From Jeotgalicoccus psychrophilus DSM 19085 (lineage in GTDB: Bacteria; Bacillota; Bacilli; Staphylococcales; Salinicoccaceae): 64,000 bases of DNA. Under the pieces are notes generated by a model. That model did not search any database and had not been told where the DNA came from. It saw only the letters and a list, made by a program, of their open reading frames with translations. How positions within the stretch are numbered: the stretch's first letter is position 1; each line of letters starts with the position of its first letter. Positions 55,852 through 64,000 of this stretch are shown in pieces. The stretch covers positions 124,001 through 188,000 of the forward strand of contig NZ_AUEF01000007.1 in the NCBI RefSeq assembly GCF_000425845.1, read 5' to 3'. The position numbers and the translations under genes were made by a program.

Positions 55852-56922
55852 ATGGAAAAACGAATCATTCATATAGATATGGACGCATTTTATGCTCAGG
55901 TGGAGCAGTACGATAACCCTGAACTGAGAGGCAAACCTGTAATAGTGGGCGGACGCTCATTTAACAGAGGAGTCGTTGCGACTGCGAGCTATGAGGCTCG
56001 TAAATTTGGGGTGCATTCAGCGATGCCGACGAAAACTGCTCATAAACTGTGTCCAGACGGTATATTTGTCCATCCGCGTTTTGAACGGTATAAAGAAATT
56101 TCAGCCCAGGTCAGGGAAATATTTTTGAGTTATACGGAACTGATAGAGCCGCTGAGCCTGGATGAAGCGTACCTTGATATTACAGAACTCGTCAGCAAAG
56201 AATCATCCTCAAGAGAAATTGCCTTATCCATTCAAAGTGATATTTTTGAAAAAACCGGGCTGACATCAAGCAGCGGGATTTCATATAATAAGTACCTTGC
56301 GAAAATTGCTTCAGGCATGAATAAACCGAAAGCGACGACTGTTATACATTACGATAATGTACTCGAGATTCTGCATGAACTGCCAATTGGGAAATTCCCG
56401 GGTGTCGGTAAGGTGACCGAGGAAAAAATGGTCGGCATGGGAATTAAAACAGGTAAAGATCTATATGATATAGCTAAAAATGATTTAATATTAAAGTTCG
56501 GTAAACGCGGTGAGAGTTTATATAATAAAGCGCGGGGCATCGGCACTAACGAATTGACCGTGCAGCGTGAACGGAAGTCTGTCGGTAAAGAAACGACATT
56601 CAACTATGACCGCAACGACGATAAAGAGATATTAGCTGTTCTTGAGAACCTGTCGAAGAAAGTCAGTATGAGACTTGATGATAAAGAACTTGCAGGCAGA
56701 GTAGTTACGGTGAAAATTAAAACCGGCGACTTCGAAGCACATTCGAAACAAATGATGACGCTGGATCCCGTATTTAAAGGGGAAGACATTTATCATTATG
56801 CTTACAATCTGTATCACGAAGTGAAAGAACAGGATGTGCCGATACGGTTAATCGGAGTGACAGTTTCAGCAATAGAGCAGCGCCTCTATAGAAATATGAC
56901 CATATATGATTTTATAATGTAG
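55852..56922 (+). CDS. dinB: DNA polymerase IV
   Basis: 356 residues from the ATG at 55852 with GGGTG upstream; an ATG five codons earlier lies before that site. Y-family polymerase: HIDMD9AFYAQVEQ with metal-binding aspartate, [10 protein letters not shown] with the second acidic pair, and [14 protein letters not shown]. Error-prone lesion bypass. The LexA box makes it damage-inducible. No obvious clamp-binding motif at the very C-terminus. Confidence 0.94.
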   Translation: MEKRIIHIDMDAFYAQVEQYDNPELRGKPVIVGGRSFNRGVVATASYEARKFGVHSAMPTKTAHKLCPDGIFVHPRFERYKEISAQVREIFLSYTELIEPLSLDEAYLDITELVSKESSSREIALSIQSDIFEKTGLTSSSGISYNKYLAKIASGMNKPKATTVIHYDNVLEILHELPIGKFPGVGKVTEEKMVGMGIKTGKDLYDIAKNDLILKFGKRGESLYNKARGIGTNELTVQRERKSVGKETTFNYDRNDDKEILAVLENLSKKVSMRLDDKELAGRVVTVKIKTGDFEAHSKQMMTLDPVFKGEDIYHYAYNLYHEVKEQDVPIRLIGVTVSAIEQRLYRNMTIYDFIM

Positions 56923-56969
56923 CAAGTTTGTTATACTGTTTAAATAAGACTAAAAGTAAGAAGGTATAA

Positions 56970-57728
<759 letters not shown>

Positions 57729-57738
57729 TTTTAAATGA

Positions 57739-57775
57739 AAAGCCTGTGCATCCTTTGGATGTCCAGGCTTTTTTG
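57739..57775 (+). terminator. Terminator of map
   Basis: AAAGCCTG-CATCC pairs with GGATG-CAGGCTTT, followed by a T-run. Confidence 0.88.
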
Positions 57776-57791
57776 TAGGTATTGTAGCGGT

Positions 57792-58010
57792 ATCTCACCA
57801 ATGAACGGGTTTCATGTCAGAGGTAACGGCTTATCTCACCAATGAACGGGCTTCATGTCAGAGGTAACGGCTTATCTCACCAATGAACGGGTTTCATGTC
57901 AGAGGTAACGGATTATCTCACCAATGAGCGGGTTTCATATCAGAGGTAACGGTTTATCTCACCAATGAGCGGGTTTCATATCAGAGGTAACCGTTTATCT
58001 CACCAATTAG
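57792..58010. repeat. Intergenic tandem array 4: five full and one partial unit of 41 bp
   Basis: Units start at 57792, 57833, 57874, 57915, 57956 and 57997 (partial), spacing exactly 41 bp. Each reads TATCTCACCAATGAACGGG, TTTCATGTCAGAGG, TAACGGCT. Units 4 and 5 have ATGAGC and CATATC variants. The array lies between convergent map and the 94-aa gene and almost reaches the latter's stop. Confidence 0.95.
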
Positions 58011-58013
58011 TAA

Positions 58014-58298
58014 TTACGAGTAAAGAAAAACAGTACTGAATGCGAAAACGATTAATGTAAATAAGACGATCGGAATTCCTGCTTTTATCGCCTTTTCTTT
58101 AGGGGTCAGATTTTTATTATTTACAAAAAGTTCAATAGATAAAGTCATAAAGCTGAGTATTAAAGTGAGTGCGAAATGTACCCCGACATTCTCTTTAAAT
58201 GCATCAGTCATGGAAATTGAATTGATGAGAAAAGTTCCAAATATTATTATTGTTAAAAAGTATTTAGTGATAAAGCTATCTTTTGGTGCGCTTTTCAT
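58014..58298 (-). CDS. Small membrane protein
   Basis: 94 residues with three hydrophobic segments (about 13-30, 40-58, 72-92). AAAGGGG precedes the ATG. No family recognised; the gene is directly abutted by tandem array 4. Function unknown. Confidence 0.55.
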   Translation of the reverse strand: MKSAPKDSFITKYFLTIIIFGTFLINSISMTDAFKENVGVHFALTLILSFMTLSIELFVNNKNLTPKEKAIKAGIPIVLFTLIVFAFSTVFLYS

Positions 58299-58450
58299 GA
58301 TTATGCCCCTTTAATTTTTATTAACAGTTCAGCAATATAAATTCTAACATTATTCCTTGTAGAGAGTATAATCAATATCACCCACCGGATGCCTTTGCAA
58401 AATCCGCGAGGTCGCCCGACAAGAAGGGTCATACTAAATTAACAAAAAAA

Positions 58451-58469
58451 CGGACCCTAAAAGGGTCCG
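58451..58469 (-). terminator. Terminator of the carbonic anhydrase gene
   Basis: CGGACCCT pairs with AGGGTCCG over a 3-nt loop and is followed on the minus strand by seven T. Confidence 0.88.
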
Positions 58470-58484
58470 GTCTCAGAAAAAATA

Positions 58485-59054
58485 TTATTCTGCTTTATCA
58501 TAGCCGTTAATCACAAGATCAACTTTTCCTGTTTCAGGGTCGATGATCATGCCATGCACGGGTACTGTTTTAGCCATCAATGGATGGTTCTTAACGTTAT
58601 CGACTGTTTCTCTGACGCTTTCTTCGACGCTGTCGAATCCTTTAAGCCAGTTAGAGACTTCGATTCCTGAGTATTCAAGTGTTTCGAAGACTTCATCATT
58701 GATACCGCGGTTTTTCATTTCTTCAATAACCGGTTCCGGCTGGAGTGCGCCAAAGCCGCAGTCATAGTGTCCCATGATATAAACTTCATCCACGCCTAAT
58801 GCGTAAACTGCAACGAGCAGGCTGCGCATCGTACTGCCATATGGGTGTGATACAACGGCACCGGCATTTTTAATTTGTTTGATGTCACCATTTTTTAAGC
58901 CTAATGCTTTAATCGACAGTTCTGATAACCTCGTATCCATACAAGTTAAAAAAACTGCTTTTTTGTTTGGTGTTTTATCGGTTTTAAAAGCTTTGAATTC
59001 TTCGTTCTTAACGAAAGCTTCGTTTGCTGTGAGCAAATCTTCCAATAAAGTCAT
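58485..59054 (-). CDS. Beta-class carbonic anhydrase
   Basis: 189 residues from the ATG at 59054 (MTLLEDLL), one base past the yihY stop, suggesting translational coupling; a start at 59078 would overlap yihY. Zinc ligands C38, H96 and C99 and the catalytic dyad D40/R42 are present (TC38MD40TR42L, GH96YDC99G). Interconverts CO2 and bicarbonate. Confidence 0.92.
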   Translation of the reverse strand: MTLLEDLLTANEAFVKNEEFKAFKTDKTPNKKAVFLTCMDTRLSELSIKALGLKNGDIKQIKNAGAVVSHPYGSTMRSLLVAVYALGVDEVYIMGHYDCGFGALQPEPVIEEMKNRGINDEVFETLEYSGIEVSNWLKGFDSVEESVRETVDNVKNHPLMAKTVPVHGMIIDPETGKVDLVINGYDKAE

Positions 59055-59055
59055 T

Positions 59056-60084
59056 TTAAACTGACACTTCCTCTTCATTACTTTGTGATTGCTGTTCTTT
59101 CTCTAGAGTGCGTTTATATAAAATCGAGTTAATTTGCGCACCCAGAATTATTATAACACCAGTAATATACAACCAGAAAATTAAAATGATTACACCGGCG
59201 ATTGAACCGTATGTTGCCGAATAGTTTCCGAAATTAGATACATAAAAGCTGAATCCCCATGATGCTGCAAGGAATGCTACTGTCGTAAAGAGTGTGCCTG
59301 GGATAACAGATTTAATTTTTAATTTAATATTCGGAGCAGTCATGTACATGATAAAGAATACAACGAACACGAGCAGTACAGGTAAAATACTTCTGACTAA
59401 GTTCCAGACCACTGAGAACTGGTCATCGAGTCCGATAACACCGAACATTAAGTTACCGATTTGTTCACCGAAGACGATGAGTACAAATGTCAATATTACT
59501 GATAATGATAAAATAACTGTAAAAAATACTGACAGTAATTTTGCTTTTACAAAGTTGCGATTGTCCTCGACATCATATGCGACATTAAACGCATTCATCA
59601 GTGCAGTCATACCGTTTGAGGCTGACCACAGTGTTAAAATTAAACCGATTGATAAAATCCCGCCGCCGGAGTTACTTAACACGTCGGAAATAATACCTTC
59701 CAGCAGTCCAGAAATTTCTGAAGGTGCATAATCCTGAATAAACCCTGTAATAAGATCCGGTTCAATTCTAAACAGCGGAACGATCGATAAGAGGAAAATC
59801 AGCAGCGGGAATATTGCCAGCAGGAAGTAGTATGCAAGCTGTGCAGCCATACCCGTTGTGTTGTCATGTGAAAACCTGAATAACAGCCGTTTAAAAAATC
59901 CGGCATTTTCTTTTAGTTTTGCAGGCTTATTAATTTTAGAGACGTACATATGTTCATCTGATTTTTTGGCATTTTTTGATTTGAAATTAGTCTTGTCGAC
60001 GAACACATCGCCTTCATTATTCTCCTGCTCTTTTTCTTCTTTAATCTGATTCAAGAGTTTTGATGATGTTTCATTTTTAGTCAT
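59056..60084 (-). CDS. YihY/virulence factor BrkB family membrane protein
   Basis: 342 residues. A charged N-terminal cytoplasmic region (1-65) and six hydrophobic segments, with GMAAQLAYYFLLAIFPLLIF and LWSASNGMTALMNAFNVAYDV characteristic of the family (once called RNase BN in error). Function uncertain. Sits upstream of the carbonic anhydrase with a 2-bp gap. Confidence 0.9.
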   Translation of the reverse strand: MTKNETSSKLLNQIKEEKEQENNEGDVFVDKTNFKSKNAKKSDEHMYVSKINKPAKLKENAGFFKRLLFRFSHDNTTGMAAQLAYYFLLAIFPLLIFLLSIVPLFRIEPDLITGFIQDYAPSEISGLLEGIISDVLSNSGGGILSIGLILTLWSASNGMTALMNAFNVAYDVEDNRNFVKAKLLSVFFTVILSLSVILTFVLIVFGEQIGNLMFGVIGLDDQFSVVWNLVRSILPVLLVFVVFFIMYMTAPNIKLKIKSVIPGTLFTTVAFLAASWGFSFYVSNFGNYSATYGSIAGVIILIFWLYITGVIIILGAQINSILYKRTLEKEQQSQSNEEEVSV

Positions 60085-60137
60085 AATCTCACCTCAAGTA
60101 AAATAAAAGGACTATATTCAAATAGTCCTGATTAATT

Positions 60138-60455
60138 TTAAGTTAATTTTTTTTCGCGTTTTTCCTGGAAAGTGTCCTTCGCGTCCATTACTGCACGTTC
60201 CAGCTCAGGGTTGTTGCGACGGATTTCTTCTATAGTATCTTTCCAGAATAAAACTTCATCTTTAATCATTTCTATTTTAGATGGTTCGCCTGACGGTTCA
60301 TTGAAACGTTGTTTAAGATCATCAGGGTTCGTTGCGTAATGCTTTATGCTCTTAGTATTTGAAACTACAGAGTCGCGCGTGCCTTTATCGATTAATGCAA
60401 TTAATCCGCCGACAGCGGCTCCAATTACTATAGCTGGTACTAATTTGTTTTTCAT
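60138..60455 (-). CDS. YtxH-like protein
   Basis: 105 residues. One glycine-rich N-terminal membrane segment (AIVIGAAVGGLIALI) and a charged helical remainder (SKIEMIKDEVLFWKDTIEEIRRN). Resembles YtxH-domain proteins, linked to general stress in Bacillus. Precedes yihY by 54 bp on the same strand. Confidence 0.7.
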   Translation of the reverse strand: MKNKLVPAIVIGAAVGGLIALIDKGTRDSVVSNTKSIKHYATNPDDLKQRFNEPSGEPSKIEMIKDEVLFWKDTIEEIRRNNPELERAVMDAKDTFQEKREKKLT

Positions 60456-60638
60456 AACTGATTCTCCTTTAGATAGCTTTCTATTAAATATAACCTATAT
60501 TTACTAAGTGTAAACTTTTTATCTAAAGAAATTAAGAGGAATAATAAAGAAAACAGTTTTTCTATACTTTTGTCAGATGATATATATTTTTATTATAATT
60601 TGTTAAGATAGTTTATAAGGAATGGAAAGGGGACCATC

Positions 60639-60839
60639 ATGGATAAAGAGCAGATTTTAAACGAAATTATACAAAAGTTAAATGTAGTAAATAAAGGTGT
60701 ATTTAAAGCTGAGGATTACAGCGATGAAAAAATCAGTGAGTTAAATGATATTAAAGAATTACTGGATTCACGCAAGCAGATTTCTACAAGTGAACAGTCA
60801 GCTATAATCGAAGAACTATCAAAAATGAGAAAGCAGTGA
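60639..60839 (+). CDS. DUF1128 (UPF0435) protein
   Basis: 66 residues, all helical and charged (MDKEQILNEIIQKLNVVN). Matches the small DUF1128/YfkK family found next to the M29 aminopeptidase gene in staphylococci. GGAAAGGGG precedes the ATG. Function unknown. Confidence 0.8.
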   Translation: MDKEQILNEIIQKLNVVNKGVFKAEDYSDEKISELNDIKELLDSRKQISTSEQSAIIEELSKMRKQ

Positions 60840-60846
60840 TCAGACG

Positions 60847-62076
60847 ATGAATATTGAACAAAAATTATATAAATATGCCGAGCTCCTCGTCGATGTCGGT
60901 ATTAATATTACAGATGGTAAAAGACTATACATCAGAGCAACAACGGACGCACTGCCACTCGTCAGACTCGTAACGAAGATTGCTTACGAAAGAGGCTCGA
61001 AAGAAGTTAAAGTTTCTCTCGGTGACGATACGATTTCAAGACTGAACGCCCAGTACAGAGACGAAGAGGAACTTTCTGTTGTTCATGACTTCCAGGTAGC
61101 GGAGCGTATGCACTACAGTGACGAGAAAGCAGGATTCCTGAGTATTATTTCAAGCTCACCGGAACTTTTAAAAGATGTTTCTCCTAAAAAACTGCAGGCA
61201 ATGCAGATTGCAAACGGCCAGGCGTTTAAAGAATTTTCAAGCCGTACACAGAGTGATTTTCATTCGTGGTGTGTCGCAGGTTATCCTTCAGTAGAGTGGG
61301 CGCGTTTAGTGTACCCTGAACTTTCTGATGACGATGCGGTCAATGCACTGCTTGAGTTAGTACTTTACACGGTGCGTGTAGATGCAGAAAATCCGGTAGA
61401 AGCATGGATCGAACACGATAAAACTCTGCATGACAAAGTGGATTATTTAAACGCTAAGCAATTCACTGCATTACGTTACGAGGCACCAGGTACTGATTTA
61501 ACGATCGGTCTGCCTGACAATCATTTATGGGCGGGTGCATCGAGCACTGACTCAAACGGCAACTCATTTATGGCAAACATGCCGACAGAAGAAGTTTTCA
61601 CAGCGCCTGACAAGAACCGTGTTGACGGTTACGTAACAAACACCTTGCCGTTAAGCCACGGCGGTAATATTATCGATGACTTTAAACTGACGTTCAAAGA
61701 CGGAGAAGTTGTTGAATATGAAGCTGCCAGAGGCTACGATATTCTGAAAAATATTATCGACACTGATGCCGGTGCTAAACGTCTTGGTGAAGTGGCACTT
61801 GTACCGTTTGACTCTCCAATTTCGAATAAGGGTATTTTATTCTACAATACGCTGTTTGATGAAAATGCGTCATGCCATATCGCACTCGGCAGTGCATATG
61901 CATTCTCTATCGATGGCGGTAAAGAGATGTCACGTGAAGAACTGGATCAAGCAGGACTAAACGATTCAATTACTCATGTCGACTTTATGATCGGTTCAGA
62001 GAAAATGAATATTTACGGTATTGATAAGGATGGAAATGAATCACCGGTATTTGCAGAAGGCAACTGGGCGTTTTAA
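60847..62076 (+). CDS. M29 family aminopeptidase (PepS/AmpS)
   Basis: 409 residues. Thermophilic-metalloprotease family: NMPTEEVFTAPDKNRVDG supplies one metal-binding Glu, LGEVALVPFDSPIS another, and NTLFDENASCHIALGSAY the His region; HVDFMIGS follows. Removes N-terminal residues from peptides in the cytoplasm. Follows the DUF1128 gene by 7 bp. Confidence 0.93.
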   Translation: MNIEQKLYKYAELLVDVGINITDGKRLYIRATTDALPLVRLVTKIAYERGSKEVKVSLGDDTISRLNAQYRDEEELSVVHDFQVAERMHYSDEKAGFLSIISSSPELLKDVSPKKLQAMQIANGQAFKEFSSRTQSDFHSWCVAGYPSVEWARLVYPELSDDDAVNALLELVLYTVRVDAENPVEAWIEHDKTLHDKVDYLNAKQFTALRYEAPGTDLTIGLPDNHLWAGASSTDSNGNSFMANMPTEEVFTAPDKNRVDGYVTNTLPLSHGGNIIDDFKLTFKDGEVVEYEAARGYDILKNIIDTDAGAKRLGEVALVPFDSPISNKGILFYNTLFDENASCHIALGSAYAFSIDGGKEMSREELDQAGLNDSITHVDFMIGSEKMNIYGIDKDGNESPVFAEGNWAF

Positions 62077-62160
62077 TAAAAATAAGCGTACAATTCATTT
62101 GAAAATATGATACAATTTAGGTAATTGTTATTATGGAAAATTCCGTTGAGGAGGATTTTT

Positions 62161-62316
62161 ATGGGAAGCTGGCTAATGCTTTTAGTCGTATTATCTTTTG
62201 TATTTGCAATTCTCGGTTTTGCAGCGGTGCTTTATTACTTCCTGGCACAAGCGTTCCACAGTAAAGATGCACTTGTGATTGATACACCGGAAGAAGCGCT
62301 CGAGCGCAAAATATAA
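62161..62316 (+). CDS. Small single-pass membrane protein
   Basis: 51 residues from the ATG at 62161, 5 bp after GAGGAGG; the longer frame from 62125 lies over the ribosome site. One hydrophobic segment (SWLMLLVVLSFVFAILGFAAVLYYFL split over 3-28), then VIDTPEEALERK. Function unknown. Ends at a perfect palindromic terminator. Confidence 0.6.
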   Translation: MGSWLMLLVVLSFVFAILGFAAVLYYFLAQAFHSKDALVIDTPEEALERKI

Positions 62317-62326
62317 GAAATTTACT

Positions 62327-62357
62327 TAGAGGAGATGCATATCTCCTCTATTTTTAT
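62327..62357 (+). terminator. Palindromic terminator
   Basis: TAGAGGAGATGC / GCATATCTCCTCTA forms a perfect inverted repeat, followed by TTTTTATT. Confidence 0.82.
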
Positions 62358-62374
62358 TATAAAGGGGAATATAC

Positions 62375-62884
62375 ATGAAAAAATTAATGTCCGAATCATA
62401 TGCAGTGAAAACTGCCAACGTACTGCCGCCTGATTCAAATTCGCACGGGACGCTGTTCGGCGGAAGACTGCTGCAGTATGTAGATGATATTGCTGCAATC
62501 AGTGCACGCCGTCATTGCAGAGAAGCTGTAGTCACCGCTTCTATAGATTCTATGGACTTTCTCTTGCCGATAAACATCGGGGAAATTGTTATTCTTGAAG
62601 CAATGGTGACACATACCGGCCGCAGTTCTATGGAAGTAATGGTTAAAATATCAAAAGAAGATTTAACGAGAGAGTCCGGAAAAGAGCTCGCTGCTTTTTC
62701 ATTTTTAACATTTGTTGCACTGGATGAAAATAATAAAACTGTTGAAGTCCCTAAAATTGAGCCGGATAATGAACGCCTGCAATGGCTGAGTGATACTGGC
62801 AAAGAGCGTGCTGAACGCCGTCTCGAAAGAAAAGAACACAGCAAATCACTGAGTAACTTTTTCGCATCTGATTTATTGGAGTGA
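62375..62884 (+). CDS. Acyl-CoA thioesterase (hotdog fold, YkhA type)
   Basis: 169 residues. Hotdog domain with SHGTLFGGRLLQYVDDIAA and TASIDSMDFLLPI; C-terminal tail basic and acidic mixed (ERRLERKEHSK). Hydrolyses acyl-CoA esters. AAAGGGG precedes the ATG. Next gene recX begins 6 bp later. Confidence 0.88.
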   Translation: MKKLMSESYAVKTANVLPPDSNSHGTLFGGRLLQYVDDIAAISARRHCREAVVTASIDSMDFLLPINIGEIVILEAMVTHTGRSSMEVMVKISKEDLTRESGKELAAFSFLTFVALDENNKTVEVPKIEPDNERLQWLSDTGKERAERRLERKEHSKSLSNFFASDLLE

Positions 62885-62890
62885 AGCTAG

Positions 62891-63661
62891 ATGAAAATCA
62901 AACGTATTGTAAAACTGAAGCGGGAAATGTACGATGTCTTATTCGATGATGGACAGTCTATAAAAGTACACGAAGAATCCCTTGTGCGTTATGTACTGAT
63001 TCCCGGAAAAGAACTGGACGAAGAAGAATTTAAACAAATTGTTCAAAATGTACAGTATGATCAGGCTTACGTTGCCGCGATTAAATATATCAGTTATAAA
63101 ATCCGTTCGAACAAAGAGATGAACGATTATCTTAACGATGATTATGAAGAAAGAATTGTCAGTCAGACCATTCACCGTCTGCAGGATGAAGGGTATTTAA
63201 ATGACGAGAACTATGCACGGTCGTTAAGAAATACATTGTTCAACACGACAGATAAAGGACCAGGGCATTTGCAAAGAGAATTGAAGAAACATCAAATTCC
63301 GGAGAGCATTATTATAGAAGAAGCGGAATCGTTTGATGAACTGATCGATGCTGAACGCATGAATAAATTAAAAGATAAATTTTTGAGAACCCATAGGGGT
63401 TCATATGTGCAGTTCAAACAGAAACTGCGTGAAAAATTAACACTGCGCGGCTACAGCAGCCATCATTTTGAATTGATAGATTACGATGATGACTACGATG
63501 AGGATACTTATTTTGAGAAAGATTTTGAAAAATATTATAATAAATATCAGAAAAAAGAAAGCGGCTTTAAGCTTAAGCAGAAAATGATTGCGGCAATGAT
63601 GGGCAAAGGGTACGCTTATGATAAAATCAGTGAAAAGTTAGGCGGAATGAACGATGGATGA
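62891..63661 (+). CDS. recX: Recombination regulator RecX
   Basis: 256 residues, typical for the long Gram-positive form. Three-helix repeats: AIKYISYKIRSNKEMNDYL, then IHRLQDEGYLNDENYARS, then KLREKLTLRGYSSHHFE. Modulates RecA filaments. A Tyr/Asp-rich linker (about 197-220) is unusual but low in complexity. Overlaps yfhH by 8 bp. Confidence 0.9.
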   Translation: MKIKRIVKLKREMYDVLFDDGQSIKVHEESLVRYVLIPGKELDEEEFKQIVQNVQYDQAYVAAIKYISYKIRSNKEMNDYLNDDYEERIVSQTIHRLQDEGYLNDENYARSLRNTLFNTTDKGPGHLQRELKKHQIPESIIIEEAESFDELIDAERMNKLKDKFLRTHRGSYVQFKQKLREKLTLRGYSSHHFELIDYDDDYDEDTYFEKDFEKYYNKYQKKESGFKLKQKMIAAMMGKGYAYDKISEKLGGMNDG

Positions 63662-63980
63662 AAATGTAAGTAAAATGACTCGTAAAGAGTTAAATCATTA
63701 TATTCAAACAAAACGGGAAGCGATGAGACGTGCTGAAATGATGGGCGTTGAAAACGAATACCGGGTACTGGAACGCCAGGTGCTTATTGCGGAATGTTAT
63801 CTGATTGATCTGTCTCAAATTCAATACGGTAAGATTTATAAAGTTATCAGTCAGGAAGAACATTACTTTAAAGTGGAGTATATGAAAGGAATATTTGTCT
63901 GGGGCTTTTTCGTGAATGGTGATGAAAAAGAATCAGCTATTCCGGTGAGTATGCTGCAGCTGCCTAAACAGGTCAGATAA
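63654..63980 (+). CDS. DUF1811 (YfhH) protein
   Basis: 108 residues. Helical N-terminus (MTRKELNHYIQTKREAMRRAE) and a C-terminal SH3-like part (YGKIYKVISQEEHYFKVEYMKGIFVWG). Belongs to the YfhH family encoded after recX in Bacillales. Function unknown. Its TAA overlaps the next ATG (TAATG). Confidence 0.85.
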   Translation: MDENVSKMTRKELNHYIQTKREAMRRAEMMGVENEYRVLERQVLIAECYLIDLSQIQYGKIYKVISQEEHYFKVEYMKGIFVWGFFVNGDEKESAIPVSMLQLPKQVR

Positions 63981-64000
63981 TGAAAAATAACATCTTGTTA
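63980..64000 (+). CDS. Possible start of a further gene (cut by the window)
   Basis: An ATG overlapping the yfhH stop opens MKNNILL and runs off the edge. The one-base overlap suggests translational coupling. Too short to identify. Confidence 0.35.

Overview
The window looks like a chromosomal segment of a low-GC Firmicute in the family Staphylococcaceae. The evidence is gene content and order: pncB-nadE, UPF0316-NETI-purB, pcrB-pcrA-ligA-camS, gatCAB-dgkB-rlmCD, YihY/YtxH, DUF1128-pepS, recX-yfhH, and a SirTM/macrodomain/GcvH-L/LplA2 cluster. putP, which separates camS from gatC in Staphylococcus aureus, is absent. The genus cannot be settled by eye; a Jeotgalicoccus- or Salinicoccus-like organism is my best guess. 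No phage, insertion sequence, tRNA, rRNA or CRISPR array was seen.

Left part (1-23,750): a partial SOS-controlled YolD gene and a NERD-domain protein lead into a core block for pyrophosphate and NAD metabolism (ppaC, pncB, nadE), purine synthesis (purB), a VanY-type peptidase, the PcrB lipid enzyme, DNA helicase and ligase (pcrA, ligA), the CamS lipoprotein, the tRNA amidotransferase GatCAB, diacylglycerol kinase, a 5'-nucleotidase and a 23S rRNA m5U methyltransferase.

Catechol island (23,900-30,750): seven minus-strand genes form a catechol ortho-cleavage / beta-ketoadipate operon in the order catB, catA, DUF3237, pcaD, pcaI, pcaJ, pcaF. A convergent IclR regulator lies at its far end. The pathway is complete except for muconolactone isomerase (CatC). 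A DUF3237 protein sits exactly where that enzyme would be expected. The catB promoter carries consensus -35/-10 boxes, a near-consensus cre site and a 10-bp word shared with the IclR promoter.

Middle (30,900-47,000): exonuclease III, a DUF819 membrane protein, an MFS exporter, threonine dehydratase, DUF1700/DUF4097 and zinc-ribbon proteins, a PadR-DUF2812-ABC module, an iron alcohol dehydrogenase, a Fur-controlled siderophore-binding lipoprotein with an IruO-like reductase, a second TrmA-family methyltransferase, an acetyltransferase and an MDR oxidoreductase.

Protein ADP-ribosylation cluster (47,000-53,100): a divergent old-yellow-enzyme homologue lacking the usual active-site pair faces a run of an unknown protein, a luciferase-like monooxygenase, GcvH-L, a zinc macrodomain, SirTM and LplA2.

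Right part (53,100-64,000): small membrane proteins, a DadA-like oxidase, a DUF3267 zincin, SOS-controlled dinB, map, carbonic anhydrase, YihY, YtxH, DUF1128, pepS, an acyl-CoA thioesterase, recX and yfhH.

Two non-coding themes stand out. Four intergenic tandem arrays have almost constant unit length (41, 42, 41, 41 bp) but different sequences that share ATGA/TCAT arms. Two copies of a folded element in opposite orientation keep an invariant 10-nt loop while the stem changes by compensatory substitutions.
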